This document shows positions 40,183-50,067 of a stretch of 64,000 nt of DNA, one piece after another. The notes below the pieces were generated by a model. It made no database searches, was not told the origin of the DNA, and saw nothing but the letters and a program-made list of their open reading frames with translations. The DNA comes from Alteromonadaceae bacterium. Lineage in GTDB: Bacteria; Pseudomonadota; Gammaproteobacteria; Enterobacterales; Alteromonadaceae. The stretch spans positions 62,001-126,000 of the forward strand of contig WKFJ01000042.1 of NCBI GenBank assembly GCA_014872785.1, in the 5' to 3' direction. The number at the start of each line of letters is the position of its first letter. The stretch's first letter is position 1. The position numbers and the translations under genes are program-made.

Positions 40183-41844
40183 TTATTTATTTACCATAGG
40201 TAAGTCGAGGCCATTTTGCTTGGCACAATCTACCGCGATTTGGTAACCAGCATCAGCGTGACGCATGACACCCGTTGCTGGGTCATTCCACAAGACTCTG
40301 CGTACGCGCTCACCAGCGGCTTCTGTTCCATCACATACGATAACCACACCAGCGTGTTGACTAAAGCCCATACCCACGCCACCACCGTGGTGCAGGCTGA
40401 CCCAGGTAGCGCCACCAGCGGTGCTTAACATCGCATTTAATAATGGCCAATCGGATACCGCATCAGAACCATCGAGCATAGACTCTGTTTCACGGTTAGG
40501 GCTGGCAACTGAGCCTGAGTCAAGGTGATCTCGACCAATGACCACTGGCGCACTTAGTTCACCATTTTTAACCATTTCGTTGAACGCATCCGCGATACGC
40601 GCTCTGTCTTTCAAGCCAATCCAGCAAATACGAGCAGGCAAACCTTGGAATTGAATTCGCTCTCTGGCCATATCCAACCAATTGTGCAAATGCGCATTGT
40701 CTGGAATGAGCTCTTTGACTTTCGCATCGGTTTTATAGATGTCCTCTGGATCACCACTTAACGCCGCCCATCTAAAAGGCCCTATGCCTTCACAGAAAAG
40801 AGGGCGAATGTACGCAGGTACAAAGCCAGGGAAATCGAACGCGTTGCTAACGCCCATCTCCAGCGCCATTTGACGAATATTGTTGCCGTAATCAAGGGTA
40901 GCAGCTCCTCGCTCTTGCAGCGTTAACATAGCTTGAACTTGAACCGCCATTGATGCTTTTGCGGCTTTTACTACACCAGATTCATCTTGAGTTCGCGCAT
41001 CCGCTGCTTGTTGCATCGACCAGCCTTGCGGTAAATAGCCATTTAGAGGGTCATGAGCAGAGGTCTGGTCAGTAACCACATCTGGCGTAATGTTACGTTC
41101 TACTAGTTCTGCAAACACGTCCGCAGCATTGCCTAATAAGCCCACAGAAACCGGCGTGTCGCTTTGCTCAATGATTTCTAAGGCTTCATCTAACGTTGTC
41201 GCTTTTTTATCGACGTAACGAGTACGCAGCCTAAAATCGATTCTGGTTTCATCACACTCAACCGCAATCATGGAAAAGCCGGCCATAGTAGCCGCTAAAG
41301 GCTGTGCTCCCCCCATGCCACCTAAACCACCGGTTAGCACCCACTTACCACTTGCGTCACCATTAAAGTGTTGACGTGCAACTGCACCAAAAGTCTCATA
41401 AGTACCTTGTACGATGCCTTGACTGCCAATGTAGATCCAACTACCCGCTGTCATTTGGCCGTACATCATCAACCCCTCTTTATCGAGTTTGTTGAAGTGT
41501 TCCCAGTTTCCCCAGTGGGGCACTAGATTCGAATTGGCAATAAGTACGCGAGGCGCATTTTCATGAGTTTTAAAAACGCCTACAGGCTTACCTGACTGCA
41601 CTAATAATGACTCATCATCTTCTAGTCTTTGCAGGACTTCGACGATTTTGTCGTAACATTCCCAATCTCTTGCCGCTCGACCAATACCACCATAAACCAC
41701 CAAATCTTCAGGTCTCTCTGCGACTTCAGGGTCTAGATTATTCATTAACATGCGCATTGCTGCTTCGGTTAACCAGCTTTTGCAGGAAAGTTGGGTGCCT
41801 TTTGGCGCTCTGATCACTCTTGTAGGGTCGTGTCGATTGCTCAT
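40183..41844 (-). CDS. hutU: Urocanate hydratase
   Basis: Hydrates urocanate to imidazolone propionate, using tightly bound NAD as an electrophile. The start is ATG 41844 (553 residues, [14 protein letters not shown]), with AGAGAG upstream; the frame is open to 41859. Hallmarks are [48 protein letters not shown] and the [17 protein letters not shown] region. Confidence 0.97.
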   Translation of the reverse strand: MSNRHDPTRVIRAPKGTQLSCKSWLTEAAMRMLMNNLDPEVAERPEDLVVYGGIGRAARDWECYDKIVEVLQRLEDDESLLVQSGKPVGVFKTHENAPRVLIANSNLVPHWGNWEHFNKLDKEGLMMYGQMTAGSWIYIGSQGIVQGTYETFGAVARQHFNGDASGKWVLTGGLGGMGGAQPLAATMAGFSMIAVECDETRIDFRLRTRYVDKKATTLDEALEIIEQSDTPVSVGLLGNAADVFAELVERNITPDVVTDQTSAHDPLNGYLPQGWSMQQAADARTQDESGVVKAAKASMAVQVQAMLTLQERGAATLDYGNNIRQMALEMGVSNAFDFPGFVPAYIRPLFCEGIGPFRWAALSGDPEDIYKTDAKVKELIPDNAHLHNWLDMARERIQFQGLPARICWIGLKDRARIADAFNEMVKNGELSAPVVIGRDHLDSGSVASPNRETESMLDGSDAVSDWPLLNAMLSTAGGATWVSLHHGGGVGMGFSQHAGVVIVCDGTEAAGERVRRVLWNDPATGVMRHADAGYQIAVDCAKQNGLDLPMVNK

Positions 41845-41865
41845 TTGTTCTCTCTTCAAAAAACG

Positions 41866-42570
41866 TTAAGTAAATGTCAGGTGTCCACCAAGCCGGTACT
41901 GATTACCCGGATGGGTCAACACGGCATAGCTCACCATTTGTTTCTTCGCCCATGTGCGTCTGCTTACCCGCAGACAGGGCTGATGTTGTGAAATTGCCAA
42001 TAATGTTTGCAGTAGCGCATCGGGTAGTACTGCCTCTACTAGATGTTCTGCCTCGGTCAGTGGTGCAATTTCGGTTAAATAATCATGTGTGGTAATTGAA
42101 TTGAAGTCTTGCTGCAAATATTGAGGAGCCGCGATAGGGTTAACGAATCGTTCTTCAACCTGGATAGGCATGCCATTTTCTCGATGGATGACTAAACTTT
42201 GAAACACTACACTCGTCTCAGGAATACCAAGGTTGTTAGCCACTTGCGGCGTCGCTTGCATCTCGACTAACGATACACATTGCGCTTTGTGTTGATGGCC
42301 GCGGTCGGCAATTTCGTCGGCAATATTGCGGATCTCTAGCAGCGACGATTGGCTTTTGATACTGGCTACTGTTGAACGTGAGCCTTGGTTTCTCACCACA
42401 ATTCCCTGCTCAGCTAACTCTTGTAGCGCTCTTCTTGCAGTCATACGACTGACTGAGAATTTACTCGCCAACTCATTCTCTGATGGCACGAGTGCAAATT
42501 CAGGCAAGACACCTTGCTCTATTTGTTGCAACAGAAAATTTTTGATTTGTAGATATTTGCTGACAGTCAT
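41866..42570 (-). CDS. hutC: GntR-family histidine-utilisation repressor HutC
   Basis: Represses hut genes until urocanate binds. The start is ATG 42570 (234 residues, MTVSKYLQIKNFLL), with GAGG close upstream. The N-terminal winged helix is the GntR type (VPSENELASKFSVSRMTARRALQEL). The C-terminal UTRA ligand domain contains EERFVNPIAAPQYLQQDF. It is first in the hutCUH operon and divergent from hutI. A perfect CTTGTATATACAAG palindrome in the gap is its likely site. Confidence 0.95.
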   Translation of the reverse strand: MTVSKYLQIKNFLLQQIEQGVLPEFALVPSENELASKFSVSRMTARRALQELAEQGIVVRNQGSRSTVASIKSQSSLLEIRNIADEIADRGHQHKAQCVSLVEMQATPQVANNLGIPETSVVFQSLVIHRENGMPIQVEERFVNPIAAPQYLQQDFNSITTHDYLTEIAPLTEAEHLVEAVLPDALLQTLLAISQHQPCLRVSRRTWAKKQMVSYAVLTHPGNQYRLGGHLTFT

Positions 42571-42607
42571 ACACCTCACCTATTGGCTTTTAATTTGACA
42601 GATTCAA

Positions 42608-42621
42608 CTTGTATATACAAG
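42608..42621. promoter_or_regulatory. HutC operator
   Basis: Perfect 14-bp palindrome CTTGTATATACAAG in the 105-base gap between hutC and hutI. It has the form of known HutC sites in pseudomonads. A consensus TTGACA (-35, 42595-42600) for hutI lies just before it, so a bound repressor would cover the -10 region. For the minus strand it lies 38 bases before the hutC start. Confidence 0.85.
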
Positions 42622-42675
42622 ATAATGAACAATAATCATGATGCGATAACGCTGTAAACAGAACCGGACACTGGC

Positions 42676-43902
42676 ATGCAACACCCTGATTTTTTGATTG
42701 ATTCACAAGACAAGTCGTTATTCATTCACAACGTGAATATTGCGCCTTTGAGTAAAGGCATTACTGATGATGACCTGCTCTATAACGCCAGTATCGCTAT
42801 CGAAAACGGTGATATTGTTTGGTTAGGGAAAGGTAAACCACCAGAGCAATATTCCAGTTTCGAGCAAATAGACGGAAGCAATCAGTGGTTACTACCCGCA
42901 TTTATCGATTGTCACACTCACCTAGTTTTTGCCGGCTCACGCGCACATGAATTCGAAATGCGATTAACAGGTAAAAGCTATGAAGAGATAGCCAACGCCG
43001 GTGGTGGTATCGTCTCTACGGTGAGAGCCACTAGGGAAGCCAGTGAACAAGAACTGTATGAATTGACAACAAAACGCGCATTTAAATGGCTTGCACAAGG
43101 TGTGGCAACGATAGAGATAAAATCAGGTTACGGGTTAGACATCGAGTCCGAATTAAAAATGTTGCGTGTCGCAAGGCGTATTGGACGCGATAATGCCATA
43201 GACGTGGCCACTACTTTTCTGGGAGCCCATGCACTGCCACCAGAATATAAGGAAAATCCTGATGCTTATATCGACCTGGTTTGTGAAGAGATGCTTCCTG
43301 CCGCTGCCCAAGAGGAATTGGTAGATGCTGTCGATGTATTTTGTGAATCTATTGGGTTCGACTTGGCGCAAACAAAAAGAGTTTTGAGCAAGGCGAAGTC
43401 ATTGAACCTTGAGGTTAAAGCCCACGTAGAGCAATTGAGCAACTTAGGTGGCTCGGAATTGGCTGCCAAGCTCAACGCCCTTTCTGTTGATCACGTTGAG
43501 TATCTGGACGAAGCTGGAGTCAAAGCACTAGCACTCTCTGGCACAGTTGCCACGCTTTTGCCCGGCGCATTCTACTTTTTGAAAGAGACCCAAAAGCCGC
43601 CAGTACAATTGCTTCGCCAATACAATATCCCCATGGCAATCGCGACCGACTTCAACCCAGGGTCATCACCAATTGCCTCAGTGCAATTGATGCTAAATAT
43701 GGCCTGTACCTTTTTTGCTCTCACACCAGAAGAAGCGCTTCTTGGGGTAACCAAACACGCAGCTCAAGCCTTAGGTAAAGAGCATAGCATTGGCACCATT
43801 GAAGTGGGCAAACGCGCTAAATTGGCGCTTTGGGATATCGAGCACCCTAGACATTTGTGTTACGAATTTGGAATTTCACAACCGGAATTAATGATTGTTT
43901 AA
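42676..43902 (+). CDS. hutI: Imidazolonepropionase
   Basis: Opens the imidazolone ring to N-formimino-glutamate, third step of histidine degradation. The 408-residue amidohydrolase has the metal motif FIDCHTHLVFAGSR, GGGIVSTVRATR, ATTFLGAHALPPEY and the metal Asp region IATDFNPGSSP. It is divergent from hutC. The next step (hutG or hutF) is not in the window. Confidence 0.97.
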   Translation: MQHPDFLIDSQDKSLFIHNVNIAPLSKGITDDDLLYNASIAIENGDIVWLGKGKPPEQYSSFEQIDGSNQWLLPAFIDCHTHLVFAGSRAHEFEMRLTGKSYEEIANAGGGIVSTVRATREASEQELYELTTKRAFKWLAQGVATIEIKSGYGLDIESELKMLRVARRIGRDNAIDVATTFLGAHALPPEYKENPDAYIDLVCEEMLPAAAQEELVDAVDVFCESIGFDLAQTKRVLSKAKSLNLEVKAHVEQLSNLGGSELAAKLNALSVDHVEYLDEAGVKALALSGTVATLLPGAFYFLKETQKPPVQLLRQYNIPMAIATDFNPGSSPIASVQLMLNMACTFFALTPEEALLGVTKHAAQALGKEHSIGTIEVGKRAKLALWDIEHPRHLCYEFGISQPELMIV

Positions 43903-44188
43903 ATTTTAATAGCGGAAAACGACTCTTTAGTTGTCTAGTCCTACTGGTGATTTTAAGCGAGCCGGGTTGCCGAAAATTGAGTCTTATTGTTTAAGTCGGA
44001 TTGCGACAAACACATGACAAATAAGATAAATATTTTCTACTCGTGCGAAAGAGGTGTTGTAAATTTGGAATAATTACTACAACATAACTAAACTCTTGCG
44101 TAGGACTAAAACGAATAGATCAGCTGAATTTGATATTACGAATTCGACCGTCTAGTACAGGTGGTAAATAGCTGGCAAAGAGGGGACG

Positions 44189-44659
44189 ATGCTAAAAACA
44201 ATAAGTTTGAGCGCCACATTAATGATCTTTTGGTTATTGATGTCTGGGATCTACACTCCATTGTTAATTGGATTGGGCGTTGTTTCTGTGGCTTTTACCA
44301 TGATCATAGTTCACCGTATGAACATCATCGATCAAGAAACCCACCCTACGCATATTTTACTCAACTTGCCTAAATTCATTGTTTACTTATTCATCGACTT
44401 AGTCATATCGAGTATTACGGTAGTTAAACTCGTTTGGCAGGTAAGAAAGCCCATTACTCCAACGTTTTCCACTTACAAAATCAAATTGAAAACCGATGTC
44501 GCTAAAGTGATATATGCCAATGCCATAACGGTTACACCAGGCACAATTGCTATTGATTTAAATGGCGATGAGATCACCGTACACGCGCTTGTTAAAGAAG
44601 GTATAGATGACCTGCTAACGGGCGAAAAAGAAACTAAAGTGAGGCAGTTAGTAGAATAA
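44189..44659 (+). CDS. mrpE: Mrp-type antiporter subunit E
   Basis: First gene of a cation/proton antiporter operon. The 156-residue membrane protein has two or three helices at the N-terminus and the MnhE-type C-terminal segment VIYANAITVTPGTIAIDL. MrpE is needed for assembly of the complex but does not itself conduct protons. Strong GAGGGG ribosome site. The A of the mrpF ATG is shared with its stop (TAATG). The region upstream (43903-44188) shows no gene or clear promoter. Confidence 0.93.
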   Translation: MLKTISLSATLMIFWLLMSGIYTPLLIGLGVVSVAFTMIIVHRMNIIDQETHPTHILLNLPKFIVYLFIDLVISSITVVKLVWQVRKPITPTFSTYKIKLKTDVAKVIYANAITVTPGTIAIDLNGDEITVHALVKEGIDDLLTGEKETKVRQLVE

Positions 44660-44931
44660 TGTTTACCGCGGCCATCATCGCAATTCTTGTAACTATGGTA
44701 CTGGCTCTCACAAGAGCCATTCTGGGTCCATCACTTTACGACCGCATTCTTGCAGTAAACATGTTTGGCACCAAAACGGTGCTTGGCATTGCAGTTGTCG
44801 GCTTTTTGATGGGACGACCTGATTTCTTAGATATAGCACTCATCTACGCACTAATGAACTTCATTGGCGTCATCGCGATTCTGCGATTCTTTGAGTACGA
44901 CCCAAGGGGCACCACCAATCATGATAGGTAA
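44659..44931 (+). CDS. mrpF: Mrp-type antiporter subunit F
   Basis: A 90-residue protein with three membrane helices and the family phrases RAILGPSLYDRILAVN and FLDIALIYALMNFIGVIAILRF. It is a small core subunit of the Mrp complex. It overlaps mrpE by one base and is 5 bases from mrpG. Confidence 0.94.
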   Translation: MFTAAIIAILVTMVLALTRAILGPSLYDRILAVNMFGTKTVLGIAVVGFLMGRPDFLDIALIYALMNFIGVIAILRFFEYDPRGTTNHDR

Positions 44932-44936
44932 GGCTT

Positions 44937-45290
44937 ATGATTATTGATGCGATAAGCTGGTTTTGCTTAATGCTTGGCTGCTTTTTTTGCTTCTCAGGCG
45001 GCGTTGGCATTTTGCGCTTCCCAGACTTTTTCACTCGAATGCACGCAGCCAGTGTAACTGATTCATTGGGTGCTATTTTAATACTCGTTGGATTGATGTT
45101 TCAGGCAGGTTTGACACTAGTCACAGTTAAACTCGCTTTTATCCTCTTGTTCTTGTTGCTCACAGGTCCCGCTTCCAGTCATGCAATGGCAAAAGCAGCT
45201 CTGCACAGTGGTCACAAGCCAATGAACAGCAATACTTCTGATGATGCGGCTAAAAATAGCGCGAGTGGAGGTGATGTATCGAATCCTTAG
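44937..45290 (+). CDS. mrpG: Mrp-type antiporter subunit G
   Basis: A 117-residue protein with three membrane helices. It carries GGVGILRFPDFFTRMHAASVTDSLGAILILVGL (family hallmark around residues 20-52) and the LTGPASSHAMAKAAL region. The tail is hydrophilic and Asn/Ser-rich. The next gene has no ordinary start codon at the expected place, discussed separately. Confidence 0.93.
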   Translation: MIIDAISWFCLMLGCFFCFSGGVGILRFPDFFTRMHAASVTDSLGAILILVGLMFQAGLTLVTVKLAFILLFLLLTGPASSHAMAKAALHSGHKPMNSNTSDDAAKNSASGGDVSNP

Positions 45291-45313
45291 TACACATATT
45301 TCTGCTGTTCTTT

Positions 45314-46318
45314 TTGCTCTCAACAGCAGTCACAATCATTTTTCTGAAAGACCTTTTCGCGATCGCTATGTTAAGCGGGATTTACGGCTTACTGTCGGCA
45401 ACGCTTTTTGTGGTGCTAGATGCAGTTGATGTAGCTTTTACTGAGGCTGCCGTAGGTGCCGGCATCTCAACCCTACTGATGTTAACGACGCTATCAATAA
45501 CCGGTAGATATGAGATACAGCGGCCTAAAATTCAGTCCCAAATTGCATTAGTACTGACCACCATTACCGGCGCACTGTTAATCTACGGCACCCTAGATAT
45601 GCCTTATTTTGGCTCTACCGACAGCCCTGCCAATGCGCACGTAGCTGACTATTATCTCTCCAACGCACTTGGGCAAACAGGTGTACCTAACTTTGTAACA
45701 GCTGTTCTTGCAAGCTACCGAGGATATGACACATTTGGTGAGCTAGTCGTTATCTTCACCGCTGGTGTTTCAGTACTTGCTTTACTCGGTACCGTTTCTG
45801 ACAAAACCATGTCTGACGACCATCAGCCTATGCATCAACACCTCATCCTGCGCGTTACTTCAAAAATGCTAATCCCCGTCATTATGGTGTTTGGCCTGTA
45901 CGTACAATTTCACGGTGACTTTGGTCCAGGTGGCGGTTTCCAAGCGGGCGTTATTTTCGCCGCAGCCATCATTTTATATTGCATGTTATTCGGCTTAGGT
46001 GTGGCAAAAGAAGTCATTAGCCTAGGTATGGTTCGCTTTTGCGCGGCGCTTGGGGTATTGCTATACGGTGCCGTCGGCGTAGTGTCGATGCTCAAGGGAG
46101 AGGCATTCTTAAACTACTCCGTGCTTGCCAGCGATGCCTTAGTTGGACAGCACATCGGTATTATTGTCATTGAGCTCGGCGTGGGTATTACCGTTGCCGC
46201 CGTTATGATCAGTGTTTTCTTCACTTTTACTGGCAGTGCGGAAGAAGACGACAGTGCATTCGATGCTTCCAGCCCCAGCGATGCCACAGAATCTAATAGT
46301 AAGCAGGTATCACAATGA
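45314..46318 (+). CDS. Mrp-type antiporter subunit joining the MrpA C-terminal (DUF4040) part and MrpB
   Basis: The first part (to about residue 110) has LDAVDVAFTEAAVGAGISTLL, the hallmark of the DUF4040/MrpA C-terminal region. The second part has MrpB features (LIPVIMVFGLYVQFHGDFGPGGGFQAGVI). The reading starts at TTG 45314, the first acceptable codon. The frame is open back to 45275 and upstream encodes IESLVHIFLLFF, which looks like the missing first membrane helix. A good GGAGGTG lies at 45267-45273, four bases before an ATC at 45278. The true start may be this non-standard codon, or one base is wrong. It overlaps mrpC by 4 bases. Confidence 0.88.
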   Translation: MLSTAVTIIFLKDLFAIAMLSGIYGLLSATLFVVLDAVDVAFTEAAVGAGISTLLMLTTLSITGRYEIQRPKIQSQIALVLTTITGALLIYGTLDMPYFGSTDSPANAHVADYYLSNALGQTGVPNFVTAVLASYRGYDTFGELVVIFTAGVSVLALLGTVSDKTMSDDHQPMHQHLILRVTSKMLIPVIMVFGLYVQFHGDFGPGGGFQAGVIFAAAIILYCMLFGLGVAKEVISLGMVRFCAALGVLLYGAVGVVSMLKGEAFLNYSVLASDALVGQHIGIIVIELGVGITVAAVMISVFFTFTGSAEEDDSAFDASSPSDATESNSKQVSQ

Positions 46319-46722
46319 GTTTTGATTCCAGTTTCCTCGAAACCTTTTTTGGCCTGTATAACGACTGGATCGTTGTCGCCCTTATGATGTGCGGTTTTTT
46401 CATCGTAATTGCCGACGGTAATCTCATCAAAAAAGTGGTGGGGCTGACCTTGTTTCAGACCTCAGTATTTATCCTCTATATCAGCATGGCAAAAATCCTT
46501 GGTGCCTCTGCACCAATTGCAGCGGAGGGAATCGAGAGCTACTCCAACCCACTGCCGCATGTGTTAATACTGACCGCCATTGTTGTGAGTATTTCCACCA
46601 CTGCGGTGGCACTTGCCTTAATTATCCGCATCAAAAAGGCTTACCACACGGTGGAAGAAGATGAAATTCAACGTTGGGATGTGAGGATCCATCGTTCAGA
46701 CAAACGCGCGAAGGTTCGTTAA
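46315..46722 (+). CDS. mrpC: Mrp-type antiporter subunit C (NuoK-like)
   Basis: A 135-residue protein with three membrane helices, homologous to complex-I NuoK. It has GLTLFQTSVFILYISMAK and PLPHVLILTAIVVSISTTAVALALI. It overlaps its upstream neighbour by 4 bases and mrpD by 1. Confidence 0.94.
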   Translation: MSFDSSFLETFFGLYNDWIVVALMMCGFFIVIADGNLIKKVVGLTLFQTSVFILYISMAKILGASAPIAAEGIESYSNPLPHVLILTAIVVSISTTAVALALIIRIKKAYHTVEEDEIQRWDVRIHRSDKRAKVR

Positions 46723-48251
46723 TGGAAAATTGGCTAATGGAAACATTTTTGTGGAACAACCAACAACTGCCGGTGTTGCAGATTGTTGTTCCACTCTTAG
46801 CGGCGCCATTGTGTTTGCTTATCAATCACCGCTGGTACAACTGGTTGTTTACCCTCGCCGTCTCCAGCTTCTCATTCTTTGTTGCCGCGCTGCTGCTTTT
46901 GCAAGTGTCACAAGAGGGAGCGGAGCCGATATCCTATTATCTCGGGGGCTGGTTACCGCCATACGGCATAGAAATTAGAATTGACCAGCTCAATGCGTTT
47001 GTTCTGATGCTAATTACCGCTATGAGCACCGTAGTATTGCTGTCCGCGCACACGAGTTTAGAAAATAAAATAGAAATCGCGCCCGATAAAAACACCTATC
47101 TATACGTAGCTTACTTGCTCTGCCTTGCAGGCTTAGTCGGTATTTTGCTAACAGGTGATGCCTTCAACTTATTCGTCTTTTTAGAAGTATCTTCACTTGC
47201 TACCTATACCCTTATTGCGCTTGGTCGCGACCGTCGGGCGCTGTGGGCAACATTCCAATACTTAGTTATGGGAACCATTGGCGCAACCTTTATCCTTATT
47301 GGTATTGGTTTGCTCTACATGAAGACCGGTACCCTAAACATGGCAGATTTGGCTCAGCGCCTGCCTGAGCTCTCTGAAAGCCGAACAATCTTTGTTGCAT
47401 TCTGCTTCTTCATTGTCGGCGTGTGTTTAAAAATAGCCCTATTCCCTTTACATTTTTGGTTACCAAACGCCTACGCTTATGCACCTACAGTAGTGACTGC
47501 ATTTTTGGCGGCATCCGCAACCAAAGTCGCACTTTATATTGTAATTCGCTTCGTCTTTTTCGTCTTCGGTGTGGAATTCTCTTTCACCATCATACCGCTA
47601 GAAAAAGTATTCGTAATACTGGGAACCCTCGGCATCATCATCGCGTCATTGGTTGCCATTAAGCAGCAAAACATCAAGCGTATGCTTGCCTATTCAAGCG
47701 TTGCACAAATCGGTTACATGGTGCTTGGTGTGAGCCTGAGCACTGCCGCAGGTCTGATGGCAGGCTTATTACACCTGTTTAATCATGCGCTAATGAAAGG
47801 CGCGCTGTTTCTGGCATTAGGCAGCATCTTATACCGTATTGGCGGTGTGACCCTGCGACATATGCAAGGTGTTGGTAAGACGATGCCATTTACGATGGCT
47901 GCGTTCTTAGTCGGTGGCCTGAGTATTATTGGTGTCCCCCTCACTGTAGGTTTCGTCAGTAAATGGTACCTATTGCAAGCCATGTTAGCTGAAGGCTGGT
48001 ATGTGGTTTCTATCATCATTCTGATTGGTTCGTTATTATCCGTGATTTATATTTGGAAAATTGTCGAAGTAGCGTATTTCAAACCCGCTTTACCAAACAA
48101 CGCCAATGTCAAAGAATCGCCCTTGAGTCTGCTAATTCCGATTTGGATTCTAGTGGCTGCCAATATTTATTTCGGCATAGATACACGCCTGCCTGTCGCC
48201 TTAACTGAGCAAATTTCGATTCAACTATTCCAAGGAGTCGCCATACCATGA
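46722..48251 (+). CDS. mrpD: Mrp-type antiporter subunit D
   Basis: A proton-translocating subunit homologous to NuoN/M. The start is ATG 46722 (509 residues), sharing its A with the mrpC stop. It has about 14 membrane helices. The Proton_antipo_M core includes NLFVFLEVSSLATYTLIALG, with its conserved Glu, ALFPLHFWLPNAYAYAPTVVTAFLAASATKVALY with the Lys, and LLHLFNHALMKGALFLALG. It overlaps the next gene by 4 bases. Confidence 0.94.
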   Translation: MENWLMETFLWNNQQLPVLQIVVPLLAAPLCLLINHRWYNWLFTLAVSSFSFFVAALLLLQVSQEGAEPISYYLGGWLPPYGIEIRIDQLNAFVLMLITAMSTVVLLSAHTSLENKIEIAPDKNTYLYVAYLLCLAGLVGILLTGDAFNLFVFLEVSSLATYTLIALGRDRRALWATFQYLVMGTIGATFILIGIGLLYMKTGTLNMADLAQRLPELSESRTIFVAFCFFIVGVCLKIALFPLHFWLPNAYAYAPTVVTAFLAASATKVALYIVIRFVFFVFGVEFSFTIIPLEKVFVILGTLGIIIASLVAIKQQNIKRMLAYSSVAQIGYMVLGVSLSTAAGLMAGLLHLFNHALMKGALFLALGSILYRIGGVTLRHMQGVGKTMPFTMAAFLVGGLSIIGVPLTVGFVSKWYLLQAMLAEGWYVVSIIILIGSLLSVIYIWKIVEVAYFKPALPNNANVKESPLSLLIPIWILVAANIYFGIDTRLPVALTEQISIQLFQGVAIP

Positions 48252-49717
48252 GTGTCAACACTCTAATGCAACTGGTATTGGTACTGCCGCTGTGTCTGGT
48301 ACCGCTTATCTTGCTGTTGCGCAATCACCCTAATTTACGCGAAGGTGCAAGTATCTTATTTGGTGTGCTGCAATTCGCCTTGGTCTGGCAAATCTTCGGA
48401 CATTTTGAAAATGGCGAATCACTCACGCTTACCTGGTTTACTATTTTCCCCGGCTTACCTGTCGCTTTCGAAGTAGAGCCTTTAGGTCTGATATTCGCCT
48501 TAGTTGCTAGCAGTTTATGGCCACTAACTACACTCTATGCAATTGGTTACATGCGCTCGCACAACGAGCAGAATCAAACACGCTTCTATACCTTTTTTGC
48601 GATCGCCATTTTTGCCGTGATGGGCATTGCGTTTGCACAAAACCTAATGACCTTGTTCATCTTCTATGAAGTGTTAACGTTGTCGACATTCCCTTTGGTA
48701 ACCCATGCTGGCACCGAAAATGCGAAAAAAGGTGGTCGCATCTATCTCGGTATTCTACTCACAACGTCGATTTTGTTTTTCCTTCTGGCCGTTATCGGCA
48801 CCTGGGTTACCGCAGGCACGCTCGACTTTAAACTCAATGGCATTTTTGCCAGCGATTCGTCTAATTCAACCCTCGGTATTTTACTCGCCTTGTTTATCTT
48901 CGGTATTGGTAAAGCCGCCATTATGCCTTTTCACAAATGGCTACCCTCGGCGATGGTTGCACCCACTCCTGTTAGCTCCTTATTACATGCAGTAGCAGTA
49001 GTAAAGGCCGGAGTATTTACTGTTATTAAAGTATGTGTTTATACCTTTGGCATAGAGCGATTGGGTGAGCTACCTAGCACAGAGTTTTTGGCTTACTTGG
49101 CCGGCTTTACGATTCTTGCATCGTCAATCATTGCCCTTCGACAAAACAACCTCAAAGCACGACTGGCGTATTCAACCGTGAGTCAATTGGGTTATGTCAC
49201 TATGGGCGCTTTACTCGCTACGCCGCTTGGTATAATTGGCAGCTCGATGCACATCACCATGCACGCATTTAGCAAGATAACCTTATTTTTCTGCGCCGGT
49301 GCGATTATGGTAGCGGCGCACAAAAAAGACGTCGACCAGATGCAAGGGTTAGGTAAACAAATGCCACTGACCTTTATCGCCTTCGCCATTGCCAGTTTGG
49401 GTATTATTGGTTTGCCGCCAGCAGGCGGAACCTGGAGTAAATGGTTCTTACTCATGGGCACAGTCGAATCTGAATATTGGATTTTGATGGTTGTACTCAT
49501 GCTCAGCTCACTATTGAGTATCGCGTACCTGTTAACTATTCCATTGCGAGCCTTCTTCCCTAAAGAAAAGCCACAGGAAGAATTGACTTTACCTGCAGGT
49601 AAAATCGATTTGGCACCAACCGCGTCATTAGTTGCGCTAACTTTGACCGCGATAGCGTGCATTTTCTTATTCTGGTATGCCGATGCCATTTATCATTTGG
49701 CCAGCAAACTGGTCTAG
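48248..49717 (+). CDS. Second antiporter-like subunit (MrpD/MrpA N-terminal/NuoL-like)
   Basis: A 489-residue membrane protein of the Proton_antipo_M family. The conserved stretches are LMTLFIFYEVLTLSTFPLV (Glu), GKAAIMPFHKWLPSAMVAPTPVSSLLHAVAVVKAG (Lys, His) and HAFSKITLFFCAGAI. The HAVAVVKAG form is closer to MrpA/NuoL than to MrpD, so it may replace the missing N-terminal part of MrpA. It overlaps the previous gene by 4 bases. Confidence 0.88.
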   Translation: MSVNTLMQLVLVLPLCLVPLILLLRNHPNLREGASILFGVLQFALVWQIFGHFENGESLTLTWFTIFPGLPVAFEVEPLGLIFALVASSLWPLTTLYAIGYMRSHNEQNQTRFYTFFAIAIFAVMGIAFAQNLMTLFIFYEVLTLSTFPLVTHAGTENAKKGGRIYLGILLTTSILFFLLAVIGTWVTAGTLDFKLNGIFASDSSNSTLGILLALFIFGIGKAAIMPFHKWLPSAMVAPTPVSSLLHAVAVVKAGVFTVIKVCVYTFGIERLGELPSTEFLAYLAGFTILASSIIALRQNNLKARLAYSTVSQLGYVTMGALLATPLGIIGSSMHITMHAFSKITLFFCAGAIMVAAHKKDVDQMQGLGKQMPLTFIAFAIASLGIIGLPPAGGTWSKWFLLMGTVESEYWILMVVLMLSSLLSIAYLLTIPLRAFFPKEKPQEELTLPAGKIDLAPTASLVALTLTAIACIFLFWYADAIYHLASKLV

Positions 49718-49755
49718 AGCAGGGAGAGAAGAGCAAATGAACATAGGTGAAATGT

Positions 49756-50067
49756 ATGCAAGAAGATAAGACACACTTCTTTGATAAGCCTGAGAACGTA
49801 AAGCGTTTGCTGATGGTGTTCTACGCTTGCTGTGCCATTCTAGTGATTCTAGATTTCGTCCTTTATCGCAAGGCTTACCACAGCTTAGAGTCGATAAAAG
49901 CATTTTATCCAATATACGGATTTGTCGGCTGTGTGCTGTTGGTTGTAATCGCTAAATGGATGCGTACTTTCCTAATGCGCGATGAGGAATATTATGAGCC
50001 TCTTGATGAAGCTGACAAAGAATTAGCCATGAGCAAACAAGGAAAAGAAGAAAATGTGGGCCACTGA
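49756..50067 (+). CDS. Small two-helix membrane protein of the antiporter operon
   Basis: A 103-residue protein starting at ATG 49756 with an AGGTGA ribosome site. Two membrane helices (LLMVFYACCAILVILDFVLY and FYPIYGFVGCVLLVVIAKWM) are followed by an acidic, Lys/Glu-rich tail (DEEYYEPLDEADKEL). It is not one of the seven standard Mrp subunits. Its tight place between two large antiporter genes (14-base overlap with the next) suggests it is part of the complex. Confidence 0.8.
   Translation: MQEDKTHFFDKPENVKRLLMVFYACCAILVILDFVLYRKAYHSLESIKAFYPIYGFVGCVLLVVIAKWMRTFLMRDEEYYEPLDEADKELAMSKQGKEENVGH

Noticed and set aside
45241-45429. ORF starting at the ATG pair near 45241-45276 as the real start of the Mrp subunit
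   Set aside because: These ATGs are in other frames and their product loses the conserved DUF4040 sequence.
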